Shown here: positions 1-7,166 of the stretch, piece by piece
Layout of the letters: every line of letters starts with the position of its first letter
How positions within the stretch are numbered: position 1 is the stretch's first letter
Assembly (NCBI GenBank): GCA_020636275.1
Contig: JACJYD010000001.1
Span: forward strand, 620,001 to 684,000
Length of the DNA: 64,000 nucleotides
From: Lewinellaceae bacterium
GTDB lineage: Bacteria > Bacteroidota > Bacteroidia > Chitinophagales > Saprospiraceae
Direction of reading: 5' to 3'
Position numbers and translations under genes: made by a program
Notes under the pieces: model-generated
Database searches by the model: none
Told to the model about the DNA's origin: nothing
What the model saw: only the letters and a program-made list of their open reading frames with translations

Positions 1-163
1 CGAATAAACCGTAGTAGGCGTTGAAATCGTCGTACAGTTTCTCAAAATTATGAACGGGGGTATTGGCGATCTCCTCGCCGGTCAGGATCTGCCTGCAGCC
101 GGTGTGGGCGCCGGCTGCCAACAAAAGGATGGCGATCCGGAGAGATATTTTCGTTCGATCCAT
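1..163 (-). CDS. Lipoprotein, N-terminal fragment, possibly an S41-type protease
   Basis: The reading frame starts at an ATG at 163-161 and runs off the left edge, so only about 54 residues are visible. The N-terminus is a short charged segment, a hydrophobic stretch ending in LLAAGAHTGC (a lipobox with Cys23), then a sequence containing NFEKLYDDFNAYYGLF. Lipoproteins of Bacteroidota that carry tail-specific (S41) peptidase domains commonly start their mature part with an N-F-E/D-x-L-W/Y motif and an aromatic-rich stretch like this one. That assignment is inference from a short sequence. The lipoprotein signal is seen directly. The next gene downstream lies outside the window, and the region 164-336 upstream holds two hairpins. 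Confidence 0.55.
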   Translation of the reverse strand, partial: MDRTKISLRIAILLLAAGAHTGCRQILTGEEIANTPVHNFEKLYDDFNAYYGLF

Positions 164-250
164 GATTTGTTTTTTTGAATTTGAATGCGGTTTTTTTCGG
201 TATGCCGATTCACTTTTTCTGAAGAAAAAGTTCTCTGACATAATTTATTT

Positions 251-283
251 ATAAACACTGCGGCCACCGGCCGCAGTGTTTAT
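251..283. repeat. Perfect inverted repeat, REP-like hairpin 1
   Basis: Arms of 15 nt (251-265 and 269-283) match perfectly around a 3-nt loop (ACC). The inner part is GC-rich (TGCGGCC) and the outer part AT-rich. It lies between the end of the 337-1158 gene and the start of the partial lipoprotein gene, both on the minus strand, so it could act as a terminator. The core GGCC-nnn-GGCC recurs in two hairpins at 1209-1275. Confidence 0.8.
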
Positions 284-287
284 AAGT

Positions 288-316
288 AAATTTCACCGCC
301 TCCGGCGGCGAAATTT
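288..316. repeat. Near-perfect inverted repeat, REP-like hairpin 2
   Basis: Arms of 13 nt (288-300 and 304-316) match with one mismatch around the loop TCC. It directly follows hairpin 1 and sits about 20 nt downstream of the stop of the minus-strand gene at 337-1158, so transcription termination is a reasonable role. Confidence 0.7.
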
Positions 317-336
317 GTTTGACAAGTATTGTCCCA

Positions 337-1158
337 TTACTTAGTTGGTTTTAGAATTAATTGAATGCCGAAAGCATGGCGGATCATGCGAAGGTCCAGC
401 ATCCGGGTATGTTGCAGGGCGATCAACGACCATTCGGCGCCCAGCGTCAACTTCCGGCTGACCTGAAATTGATATCCGACGCTCAGGTCGAGCCGCTGAA
501 ACCGGTTCAGGGTGTTCAGGGTCGTGTTTTGAGAGAAAAAACCGGCCAGGGCGCTTTTCTCCGGCTGGGAGACCGAGCCGTGATAGGGGAGCCTGCTCAC
601 GAATGCCACTATCGGCGTCGATGCCGTCACATCCAACCTGCTTGTCTTCCCGATGGGAAGGTCCCACTGGACCCGGGGGGCAAGCCAGGCCATATTTGCC
701 AACCCCGGCGTGACGAACCCTTGCGGGTAATACAAATCGTCGGCCAGAAGCACCCCGACCGCCAGGTGCGGTCGTATGCGATAGGCCCAGCCCAGGGCCA
801 GTTCTCCCTGGATCGCCTGCCCCCGGACCGGCACGTTAAAAGTGTCGGTCACGCCATAGGCATCGCGTTCCATAAACCGGACTTCGCGCTCGCCTACGCC
901 CAGGGCGTGGGAGGGGCCGAACCCGCCCTGCAACCGGAGATCCCAGAGCTGGTTTGGTGTCTCCGCCCGGTAGCTCAGTCCGAGTTGGTAGAGTTGGTGA
1001 AAGTACAGCAAGGGGGAAGCTGCCTGGTCGTATACCCAGTAGGGCGACAGGCCGGCATGGATCCCGAGGGAGTGGCGGTTGCCCTCCACGGTTTGTCCCG
1101 ACAGGAGCGTTGGTCCACTAAGCAGCGCGAGGCAGCTGAGGAAAAAGATCGTTTTCAT
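337..1158 (-). CDS. Secreted/outer membrane beta-barrel-like protein
   Basis: A 273-residue protein with a clear signal peptide (MKTIFFLSCLALLSGPTLLSGQ, cleaved near residue 22). The mature part is made of alternating hydrophobic/polar strands with repeated aromatic residues at strand ends (for example LALGWAYRIRPHLAVGVLLA and LDLSVGYQFQVSRKLTLGAEW) and ends in a long strand (AFGIQLILKPTK). This pattern is typical of small outer membrane barrels of Bacteroidota. No enzymatic motif is visible and I do not recognise a named family. Its stop is followed by two hairpins at 251-316. Upstream lie two more hairpins, so it appears to be a monocistronic unit. Confidence 0.7.
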   Translation of the reverse strand: MKTIFFLSCLALLSGPTLLSGQTVEGNRHSLGIHAGLSPYWVYDQAASPLLYFHQLYQLGLSYRAETPNQLWDLRLQGGFGPSHALGVGEREVRFMERDAYGVTDTFNVPVRGQAIQGELALGWAYRIRPHLAVGVLLADDLYYPQGFVTPGLANMAWLAPRVQWDLPIGKTSRLDVTASTPIVAFVSRLPYHGSVSQPEKSALAGFFSQNTTLNTLNRFQRLDLSVGYQFQVSRKLTLGAEWSLIALQHTRMLDLRMIRHAFGIQLILKPTK

Positions 1159-1208
1159 TTAGATGGTGATTTAGTGTAGCGTTAATTTCATGGGCGTCGC
1201 CCGCTAAA

Positions 1209-1275
1209 AAGTGGTTTGACGGCCACAGGCCGTAAACCACTTGGGATAAATGCGGCCAGCGGCCGCATTTATCCC
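1209..1275. repeat. Pair of adjacent REP-like hairpins (3 and 4)
   Basis: Hairpin 3 has arms 1209-1224 and 1228-1242, matching apart from one extra base, with loop ACA. Hairpin 4 has perfect 15-nt arms 1243-1257 and 1261-1275 with loop AGC. Both have the inner core GGCC-nnn-GGCC with different outer arms. They lie between the TonB-type receptor gene and the downstream gene at 337-1158, both on the minus strand. The conserved core with unrelated outer stems resembles a REP/terminator family rather than a protein-binding site. Confidence 0.75.
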
Positions 1276-1367
1276 AATCACTTTTTTTAAGTATAAAAAG
1301 CATTAAATGCTTACCACCACAAAGGTACCGGATGGTGGGAAACGAGAATTGAACAAATCCGACATTT

Positions 1368-3836
1368 CTACCCTCTATCCATTTTAACCCGGTTTCGTTC
1401 TTCGTCCGAACCGGTGTTGCGGCGCTGTGGCCCCTTGACGTTTTGATTGCCAAAACGGTAGTTGAAGGATACATTGACGCGGCGGCTCTGCCATTTGCTG
1501 TCGACCGCGAGGTCCATGTTCTCGTATTTAGTATACCCCCGCCAGCGGCCCGTATTGAACAGGTCGTTCACATTCAGGCGCAGGCTGCCTTTGTCTTTGA
1601 GAATTTTCTTGCTCAGCCCGAAATCAGCCATATACATCGCCCGGCCGATAAAGATGCCGTCGACCTCCGGAGAGCGGTACCAGCCCGACAATTCCAGCGA
1701 ATACCCCTTGGGCAGGCTGATCTGGTTGGCGAGGTAGAAGTTGGCGGTGAGGCCTTGATTGTCGAGTTGAGCGCCCAGGAATTCGGCCTTGAAGCTCCGG
1801 TAATTGACATTGAGGTTGGTTTGGATCATCCACCACTTGGCCACCGGGATCGGGGTGCTGATGCTAAAACCATAGCTGTGGTAGGTGTCCAGGTTATAAT
1901 TGGTCGCAACCGTCGTCTTGGTCGTATCGTTTTGGATCGTCACCTGGGTGATGTAGTCTTCGGTCCGGCTGTAGTTCAGACTGGTGTTCACCATCCCTTT
2001 GAACGTATGGGAAAGCTCGACGGAGTGCGTAAACATGGGGTTCAGGAAAGGGTTGCCCTGCACGAAGGAGAAGGGATCCAGGAAGTAGATGAACGGGTTG
2101 AGGTCCTGGTAATTGGGCCGGTCGATGCGGCGGCTGTAGTTAAGGCCGAATTGGTGGTTTTCGCTGAGTTGGTATTGGAGCGACAGGCTGGGGAAGAACT
2201 CCAGGTAATCGCGGTCCACCACCTTGTTCAGCGTGAGGGAGTTGCCAACGGATTGGGTGTATTCGGCGCGCAAGCCGGCCTGAAAGCCCCATTTTTTGAA
2301 CTGCCGGGAGGTGTTGAGGTAGGCCGCAGCAATGTCTTCCTTATATAAAAAGTGATTGGTCTTGGTGCTGTCGACCACCCAGCTATTGTCGTCGAAAAGT
2401 TCGAATACCACGTCGTTGTCGGTCGTGACCATGCTAGCTTTTACTCCGCCTTCCAGTTTCAGCCCATTGCGAAACGGATGCACGTAGTCGGCTTTGAACG
2501 CCCAAATGTCGACCAGGATCGGCACTTCGCTGCGCAAGGGTTCCGTTCCGGTAATTGCACCTTCTGCGCTGAGGTAAGAAGTGAGGATGTTGTCGAACGA
2601 GTTGCCGTTAAAACGGGAGTAGTCTATGTCGGCGGTCAGTTCGCGGCCCAGGGAGTCGAAGGTAGCCCGGTAGTTGAGGTTGTAGGTATAATTCCTCCAG
2701 TTGCCCGGCCGGTCGTTCGTCACCAGGATGCCCCCGTCGGCGAGGTCGTTGGTGTAGATGTTGCTTTGATTAGCCAGGGAAATGCTTTCGTGGTTGAGAA
2801 AGCCGTTGGCCTGGATCCCGATCGTTTGGCGGTCGGTAAGTGCGTAGTCGGCCCCCACTTTGAACGACAGGTTGTCGTTGGTGTGGTTCATGCGGGATAC
2901 CTGGTCGAAGAAAGTAGTTGTATCCTGGAATACGACCGTCCGCTTCAGGTTGAGGTCGTTGCGGCCGTTATTGTGGTTGGCCCCGGCATTTCCGAACAGG
3001 TTGACCTTTCCTTTCCGGTAGTTGAGGTTGAGGTTGCCGAATCCGCGGTCGTAGTATTTGTCAAACCAGGTCAGGCCTGCGCCGGTACCGGTCGTCAGGC
3101 TCCCGTTCAGCCCTTCGTTTTTATTCTTTTTCAGCCGGATATTGATAATGCCGGCATTTCCGGCGGCGTCATACCGGGCGGAAGGCTGCGTGATGATCTC
3201 GATGGTCTCGATCGATTCTGCGGCCATATTCTTGAGCAGATTGGCCACTTCGGTCGATGAAAGGTAGGTTTGCTTTCCGTCGATCATCACAATGACGCCT
3301 TGCCGGCCGCGCAAACTGATATTGTCGTTGTTATCGACCGTAACGCCCGGGGCGCGGCGCAGCACTTCGAGGGCAGTGTTGCCGGCGGCAATGCTGCTAT
3401 TTTCAACGTTGACCACGAGTTTGTCGGCCTGGCGCTCGACAAAGGGTTTCCTCGCAGTGACGATCACCTCGGTCAGCTGCTGGGCGTTTTGGCCCATGCG
3501 CAGACTGCCGAGGTCGATCGTTGGGTTAGTTGCGTTCATTTGGATGTCGGGAATGACCAGATCGCTGTAGCCGACCAGGGTCACTTGCAGAAAATAGATA
3601 TGCGATTCGAGCGATTCGAAGCGGAAAAAGCCCTGTTCGTCACTGAAATCGCCCTTTACCAGGGTGCTGTCATCCTGGCGGTAAAGCATCACCGTGGCGA
3701 ACTCGGCGGGTTGTCCGCCCTCTTCCAGTACGACACCGGCGATGCTTCCATCCAGGGATTGGGAAAAAAGATTGTTTTCAAAAGGCATGCTGCATACAAA
3801 AGCCAGCAATGCGATAAATGGGGTTCTTGCTTTCAT
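1368..3836 (-). CDS. TonB-dependent outer membrane receptor with carboxypeptidase-like regulatory domain
   Basis: 822 residues. A signal peptide (ending near FENNLFSQS) is followed by a carboxypeptidase-regulatory-like beta-sandwich (about 30-110, starting SIAGVVLEEGGQPAEFATV). Next is a plug domain (about 125-230, with VLRRAPGVTVDNNDNISLRGR and the NAGIINIRLKK motif) and a large beta-barrel typical of the outer-membrane beta-barrel family 3 of Bacteroidota. Such receptors import or bind ligands across the outer membrane using TonB energy. The substrate cannot be told from the sequence. The C-terminal barrel contains SRRIDRPNYQDLNPFIYF, a well-known family signature. There is no SusD partner next to it, so a polysaccharide role is not suggested. 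The last residues (after VSFNYRFGNQN) form a short charged tail. Confidence 0.9.
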   Translation of the reverse strand: MKARTPFIALLAFVCSMPFENNLFSQSLDGSIAGVVLEEGGQPAEFATVMLYRQDDSTLVKGDFSDEQGFFRFESLESHIYFLQVTLVGYSDLVIPDIQMNATNPTIDLGSLRMGQNAQQLTEVIVTARKPFVERQADKLVVNVENSSIAAGNTALEVLRRAPGVTVDNNDNISLRGRQGVIVMIDGKQTYLSSTEVANLLKNMAAESIETIEIITQPSARYDAAGNAGIINIRLKKNKNEGLNGSLTTGTGAGLTWFDKYYDRGFGNLNLNYRKGKVNLFGNAGANHNNGRNDLNLKRTVVFQDTTTFFDQVSRMNHTNDNLSFKVGADYALTDRQTIGIQANGFLNHESISLANQSNIYTNDLADGGILVTNDRPGNWRNYTYNLNYRATFDSLGRELTADIDYSRFNGNSFDNILTSYLSAEGAITGTEPLRSEVPILVDIWAFKADYVHPFRNGLKLEGGVKASMVTTDNDVVFELFDDNSWVVDSTKTNHFLYKEDIAAAYLNTSRQFKKWGFQAGLRAEYTQSVGNSLTLNKVVDRDYLEFFPSLSLQYQLSENHQFGLNYSRRIDRPNYQDLNPFIYFLDPFSFVQGNPFLNPMFTHSVELSHTFKGMVNTSLNYSRTEDYITQVTIQNDTTKTTVATNYNLDTYHSYGFSISTPIPVAKWWMIQTNLNVNYRSFKAEFLGAQLDNQGLTANFYLANQISLPKGYSLELSGWYRSPEVDGIFIGRAMYMADFGLSKKILKDKGSLRLNVNDLFNTGRWRGYTKYENMDLAVDSKWQSRRVNVSFNYRFGNQNVKGPQRRNTGSDEERNRVKMDRG

Positions 3837-3989
3837 GTGGTTCTTTTATGTTGTTGTGTGTATAGACAGCCCCAAAGACGGTTTTGGTTACAGAAGGTTT
3901 CTTCAAAAAGGGGGGAAACGGGCAGGTTTCCGATGAAAGGCGGAAATTGAGGGACGGAAGGGAGCTTTAAAAAGACCAGGGGAATTTTT

Positions 3990-4063
3990 AGTTTTGAGTT
4001 TTTAATTTTTAGTTCATCCGGGCTTGGCCATAACTAAAAACTCAAAACTAAAAACTCAAAACT
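3990..4063. repeat. AT-rich inverted repeat between divergent genes
   Basis: The left arm 3990-4014 (GTTTTGAGTTTTTA type) pairs with the right arm 4032-4063, made of the same unit (ACTAAAAACTCAAA) repeated almost twice. The loop is the GC-rich segment 4015-4031. It ends 4 nt before the start of the RNA methyltransferase gene, so it would fall in its 5' untranslated region. No clear function. Confidence 0.55.
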
Positions 4064-4067
4064 CCCC

Positions 4068-5276
4068 TTGAAGCTCTACCGCAACCTCGTCCAGGCCGTC
4101 GTCCAGGCACTCCGCGACATCTTTGAAGATGCCCAATACGCCGATAAGGTGATCGAGCGGGTGCTCAAGTCGAACCCCAAGTGGGGCGCCCGCGACCGGG
4201 CCTTCATTGCCGAAAATGTTTACGAACTCGTGCGCTGGTATCGCCTGCTCTACGAGCTCGATGGAAAACCGCCGAAAGAGGAAGCAGATTGGTGGCGTTT
4301 GTTTGGGACCTGGCAGATCCTTCAAGGGCATTCGCTGCCACCCTGGGAAGAATTCAAAAAGCTGAATCCAAAAGCCATTTTAGAAAACCGGAAAAAAGTC
4401 AAATCCGTCCGGAAGATCGAGGAATCGATCCCTGACTGGCTGGACGAGCGCGCTTTCCGGGAACTGGACGTAACCTGGGAACCCGTCCTCCACGCCCTCA
4501 ACGAGCCGGCAGAGGTGGTGCTCCGGGTCAACACCCTGAAAATGGATAAGCTGGCCTTGCAGCAACTGCTGAAAGCGGAAGGCGTAGATACCGAGCCGTT
4601 GGATGGGGATGCCTTGCGCGTAACGCAGCGCAAGAACCTCTTTTCCACTCAGTCCTTCAAGCAGGGTTATTTTGAAGTGCAGGACTACGCCTCCCAGCAA
4701 GTCGCCCCTTTTCTCCAGGCCGAACCCGGCATGCGGGTCATTGACGCCTGTGCCGGCGGCGGCGGGAAAGCCCTTCATCTGGCGGCCCTGATGCAAAACA
4801 AAGGCCGCATTATCTCCATGGACACTGAAGGCTGGAAGCTCGACGAGCTCAAACGCCGTTCCCGCCGGGCCGGTGTCGATATCATTGAAACCCGCCCGAT
4901 CGACTCCACCAAGGTCATCAAACGACTGGAAGGTTCGGCCGACCGGCTGTTGCTCGACGTGCCCTGTTCGGGACTCGGGGTCCTGCGTCGCAATCCGGAC
5001 GCCAAGTGGAAACTCGACGTGCCGTTCATCGAGCGGGTGCGGCAGACCCAGCAGGAGATCCTTCGCTCCTACAGCCGCATGCTCAAGCCTGGCGGACTGA
5101 TGGTCTACGCGACCTGCAGCATTCTTCCTTCGGAAAATGAGCAGCAGGTCGAGGCCTTTTTGAAAGAACAAAAAGGGAAGTTCGAACTCGTGCGATCACA
5201 GCACTTATTACCGAATGAGTTCGGGTACGATGGCTTTTTTATGGCGTTACTTGCAGCTCATAAACCCCAACCTTAA
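4068..5276 (+). CDS. RsmB/NOP2-family RNA cytosine-5 methyltransferase
   Basis: 402 residues starting at a TTG codon (4068). No ATG in frame gives a better N-terminus, since the region directly upstream is an AT-rich inverted repeat. Residues 1-130 are a NusB-like helical domain. The C-terminal half is a Rossmann-type methyltransferase: the SAM site is around VIDACAGGGGKALHLAALM, and the family signatures LLDVPCSGLGVLRRNPDAKW and YATCS are present with both catalytic cysteines (PCSG and TCS). Members methylate C5 of cytosine in rRNA or tRNA, and the exact target is not predictable here. It converges with the downstream minus-strand methyltransferase gene and the two coding regions overlap by 38 bp. 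Confidence 0.88.
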   Translation: MKLYRNLVQAVVQALRDIFEDAQYADKVIERVLKSNPKWGARDRAFIAENVYELVRWYRLLYELDGKPPKEEADWWRLFGTWQILQGHSLPPWEEFKKLNPKAILENRKKVKSVRKIEESIPDWLDERAFRELDVTWEPVLHALNEPAEVVLRVNTLKMDKLALQQLLKAEGVDTEPLDGDALRVTQRKNLFSTQSFKQGYFEVQDYASQQVAPFLQAEPGMRVIDACAGGGGKALHLAALMQNKGRIISMDTEGWKLDELKRRSRRAGVDIIETRPIDSTKVIKRLEGSADRLLLDVPCSGLGVLRRNPDAKWKLDVPFIERVRQTQQEILRSYSRMLKPGGLMVYATCSILPSENEQQVEAFLKEQKGKFELVRSQHLLPNEFGYDGFFMALLAAHKPQP

Positions 5277-5910
5277 ACCCAAAATCGTTTAACTCCACGT
5301 CGAGCACCGTCTTTTTTGCGAAAAATCCCATCTGCGGAAAACGGTTCAGGAAATCCTTGGCCACATCCCGGCCCGGTTCGCTAAACAGAATGTGTCCGCC
5401 CGGTTTGCAGAGGGTGCGGAAGGCTTGCGGCAGATCATCGAAGAATCGGGATTCATAGGCTACGTCCGAAGCCAGCAGGAGGTCGGCGGCATAGGCGGGG
5501 TCGGGATGGCGCCAGTCGAGTTTTTGGAAAAGAGCCTGCTGGGTGCAATTTAGGTCCCAGTTGTGTTTTGCATAAACCAATGCATCTTCCAGGTAGTCGG
5601 TGAAACGGACCTCCTTCGCACCGAGCATTCCTGCCACGACGCTGGGGAGTCCCAGCCCGCAACCGATCTCCGTTACCGTCGTGTCGGGAGTCACAAGTCC
5701 TGAGCGCACCAGATAGGTGCTCAGCGCCACCGCCGAAGGCCACAGGTCCGCCCAGTAGGGGATGCGTTCATCCAGCACATCTTCACTATTCTCCCCTTTC
5801 GCCAGCAGCTGATCGAACAGCTCGTCGAAGTTGGTCAGGCTGTCGAACTGGACGGTGAGGTGGTCGAGGTGAAGCGTGTGGTGACGGAACATTTTGATCG
5901 TGTTTTTCAT
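5239..5910 (-). CDS. SAM-dependent methyltransferase, METTL-like (protein-lysine methyltransferase type)
   Basis: About 223 residues from the second possible start (MKNTIKMFRHH at 5910). An in-frame start at 5925 would add five residues. The protein has the SAM-binding motif VTEIGCGLGLPSVVAGMLGA, the acidic loop RFTDYLEDAL, and a post-motif LLASDVAYESRFFDDL. The N-terminal RIPYWADLWPSAVALSTYL resembles the W-P-A-x-x-L signature of the eukaryotic-like lysine methyltransferase family (PF10294). Bacteroidota have many of these as free-standing genes, and the substrate is unknown. The 3' end overlaps the convergent RNA methyltransferase gene. The following upstream small membrane protein gene is on the same strand and may be cotranscribed. 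Confidence 0.8.
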   Translation of the reverse strand: MKNTIKMFRHHTLHLDHLTVQFDSLTNFDELFDQLLAKGENSEDVLDERIPYWADLWPSAVALSTYLVRSGLVTPDTTVTEIGCGLGLPSVVAGMLGAKEVRFTDYLEDALVYAKHNWDLNCTQQALFQKLDWRHPDPAYAADLLLASDVAYESRFFDDLPQAFRTLCKPGGHILFSEPGRDVAKDFLNRFPQMGFFAKKTVLDVELNDFGFKVGVYELQVTP

Positions 5911-5934
5911 AAGTGACCCGGTCACTATTTTTGA

Positions 5935-6252
5935 CTACCACTGGACCGTACTCGCCAGAAAAATCAGCAATGTCAATGCGCTGGCTCCCAAAACCCACGC
6001 AAATGTCCTTTTTCGGACCAGGGGCTTGCTGAAGTACCACCCGGCGGCACTGCTGAGGACCGCCAATACCAAAAAGCCAAAAACCGAGTAGAACATAAGC
6101 AGGATATCCGCAATGGCTTTCCCGAAATCGTTGGTGGGATTGCCGGTGAGGGTAACGACTAAATATGGAATACCCCAGGCTAGTAGTGCAACAAACAGGT
6201 AAAGCAGGATGATGCGCCAATCCACTTTTTTTGAGCGATTCATAGGCTGCAT
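5935..6252 (-). CDS. Small membrane protein, three predicted helices
   Basis: 105 residues with three hydrophobic segments: IILLYLFVALLAWGIPYLVV, ILLMFYSVFGFLVLAVLSSA and FAWVLGASALTLLIFLAS. The N-terminus is basic (MNRSKKVDW), suggesting it faces the cytoplasm. No conserved motif is recognised. It lies 9 nt upstream of the extended start of the methyltransferase gene on the same strand, so the two may share a transcript. A start at the second Met (MNRSKK) is also possible. Function unknown. Confidence 0.6.
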   Translation of the reverse strand: MQPMNRSKKVDWRIILLYLFVALLAWGIPYLVVTLTGNPTNDFGKAIADILLMFYSVFGFLVLAVLSSAAGWYFSKPLVRKRTFAWVLGASALTLLIFLASTVQW

Positions 6253-6281
6253 TTCTCCAAAAAACGATTCTGGGATTTGAA

Positions 6282-6310
6282 AAATTGTAGGGGGTAGGGC
6301 CCTACAATTT
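6282..6310 (-). terminator. Hairpin terminator after lamin-tail gene
   Basis: An 11-bp stem (6282-6292 with 6300-6310, AAATTGTAGGG/CCCTACAATTT) and a 7-nt loop. It overlaps the stop codon of the minus-strand gene at 6309 and is followed on that strand by T-rich sequence. Confidence 0.65.
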
Positions 6311-7064
6311 ATTGGATGACCAATTCCTGCACCATCACTCCGCGATCCGTAAGGACCCGGACATAATACAACCCAGGAGCGAGATTTGTCACAGACAAAC
6401 CGGCCTGCTTTATCCGCCCTGTTAAATCCATGATCTCGATGTGCTTCACCTCAGGAACATCCTCCGTCTCCCACTTGATCTGCACTTCCGTAGTGGCCGG
6501 ATTGGGCGTCAGCGTGAATAGGCCGGAAAGCGGCGGCCGCTGAATGGTCGCATTCACCTCGTCATTATTGTACCCAAATGTCGGGTTTTGCTTGACGAAC
6601 GGCCCCGTCCCGTTTGGCCGCCTGGCAGAGGCGATGTTGGTCTCCTGCGGCCCGAAGGTCAGCGAATCCAATACCTCGCCGAAGGGGTTGCTCAGCATGA
6701 GAAATTCCCCGCTCTTGCTCAGTTTGAAATTGGCGTGCAGCCCTTCCTGGCTCCCGTCTTCATCGGCCCAAATGATCAGGTAGCTGTTGGGGTCGAGAGT
6801 CGTGCCGGCGGGAAATAACCACTTCAGCTGGTTGTCCACCTTGTCGGTCAGGGCAAAATTCTCCAGGTTGAGTGCTATGGTACCCCCGTTGTACAATTCG
6901 ATCCAATCCTCGGACTGCCCGTTGGGATCGGCGATGCCCGACAGGGAGTCGTTAGCGGCCATGAATTCGTTGATGACCAGCCCGTCGCCATAGATCTGGG
7001 CCTGGGCGGCGAATGCGAAGAGGAGGAAGGCCAGGGGGAGGAGAGGGTATTTGTTGGGTTGCAC
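6309..7064 (-). CDS. Secreted lamin-tail domain protein with T9SS sorting tail
   Basis: 251 residues. A signal peptide (MQPNKYPLLPLAFLLFAFAAQAQ) is followed by a lamin-tail (LTD) domain at about 27-165, with the family markers LVINEFMAAN, EDWIELYNGG and LKLSKSGEFLMLSN. A T9SS type A C-terminal sorting domain follows at about 180-251 (FTLTPNPATTEVQIKW ... GLYYVRVLTDRGVMVQELVIQ). The LTD is an immunoglobulin-like beta-sandwich of uncertain role in bacteria. The sorting tail predicts export through the outer membrane by the type IX system. It is the last of three neighbouring secreted LTD genes on this strand, all with the same N-terminal domain type, which suggests duplication. Confidence 0.85.
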   Translation of the reverse strand: MQPNKYPLLPLAFLLFAFAAQAQIYGDGLVINEFMAANDSLSGIADPNGQSEDWIELYNGGTIALNLENFALTDKVDNQLKWLFPAGTTLDPNSYLIIWADEDGSQEGLHANFKLSKSGEFLMLSNPFGEVLDSLTFGPQETNIASARRPNGTGPFVKQNPTFGYNNDEVNATIQRPPLSGLFTLTPNPATTEVQIKWETEDVPEVKHIEIMDLTGRIKQAGLSVTNLAPGLYYVRVLTDRGVMVQELVIQ

Positions 7065-7094
7065 GGTTAATATAGTTTTTAAGTTTATGTTTTT

Positions 7095-7166
7095 ATAGTT
7101 TTTAAGTTTATAAGGGTATGAGTTTTTGACCTCAAAAACTCATACCCTCATAAACTTAAAAACTAT
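7095..7166 (-). terminator. Very long hairpin (35-bp arms) at the end of the CotH gene
   Basis: Arms 7095-7129 and 7132-7166 match at 34 of 35 positions around a 2-nt loop. The right arm includes the stop codon of the minus-strand CotH-domain gene. A shortened copy of its outer part (TATAGTTTTTAAGTTTAT) is directly repeated at about 7072-7088. It probably ends the CotH transcript. Confidence 0.65.

Noticed and set aside
361..1179. Plus-strand frame of 272 codons opposite the outer membrane protein gene
   Set aside because: No signal or motif is visible, while the opposite frame has a signal peptide and barrel pattern.
1443..3260. Two plus-strand frames of about 300 codons opposite the TonB receptor
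   Set aside because: Antisense shadows of the receptor; valine-rich composition is typical of such frames.
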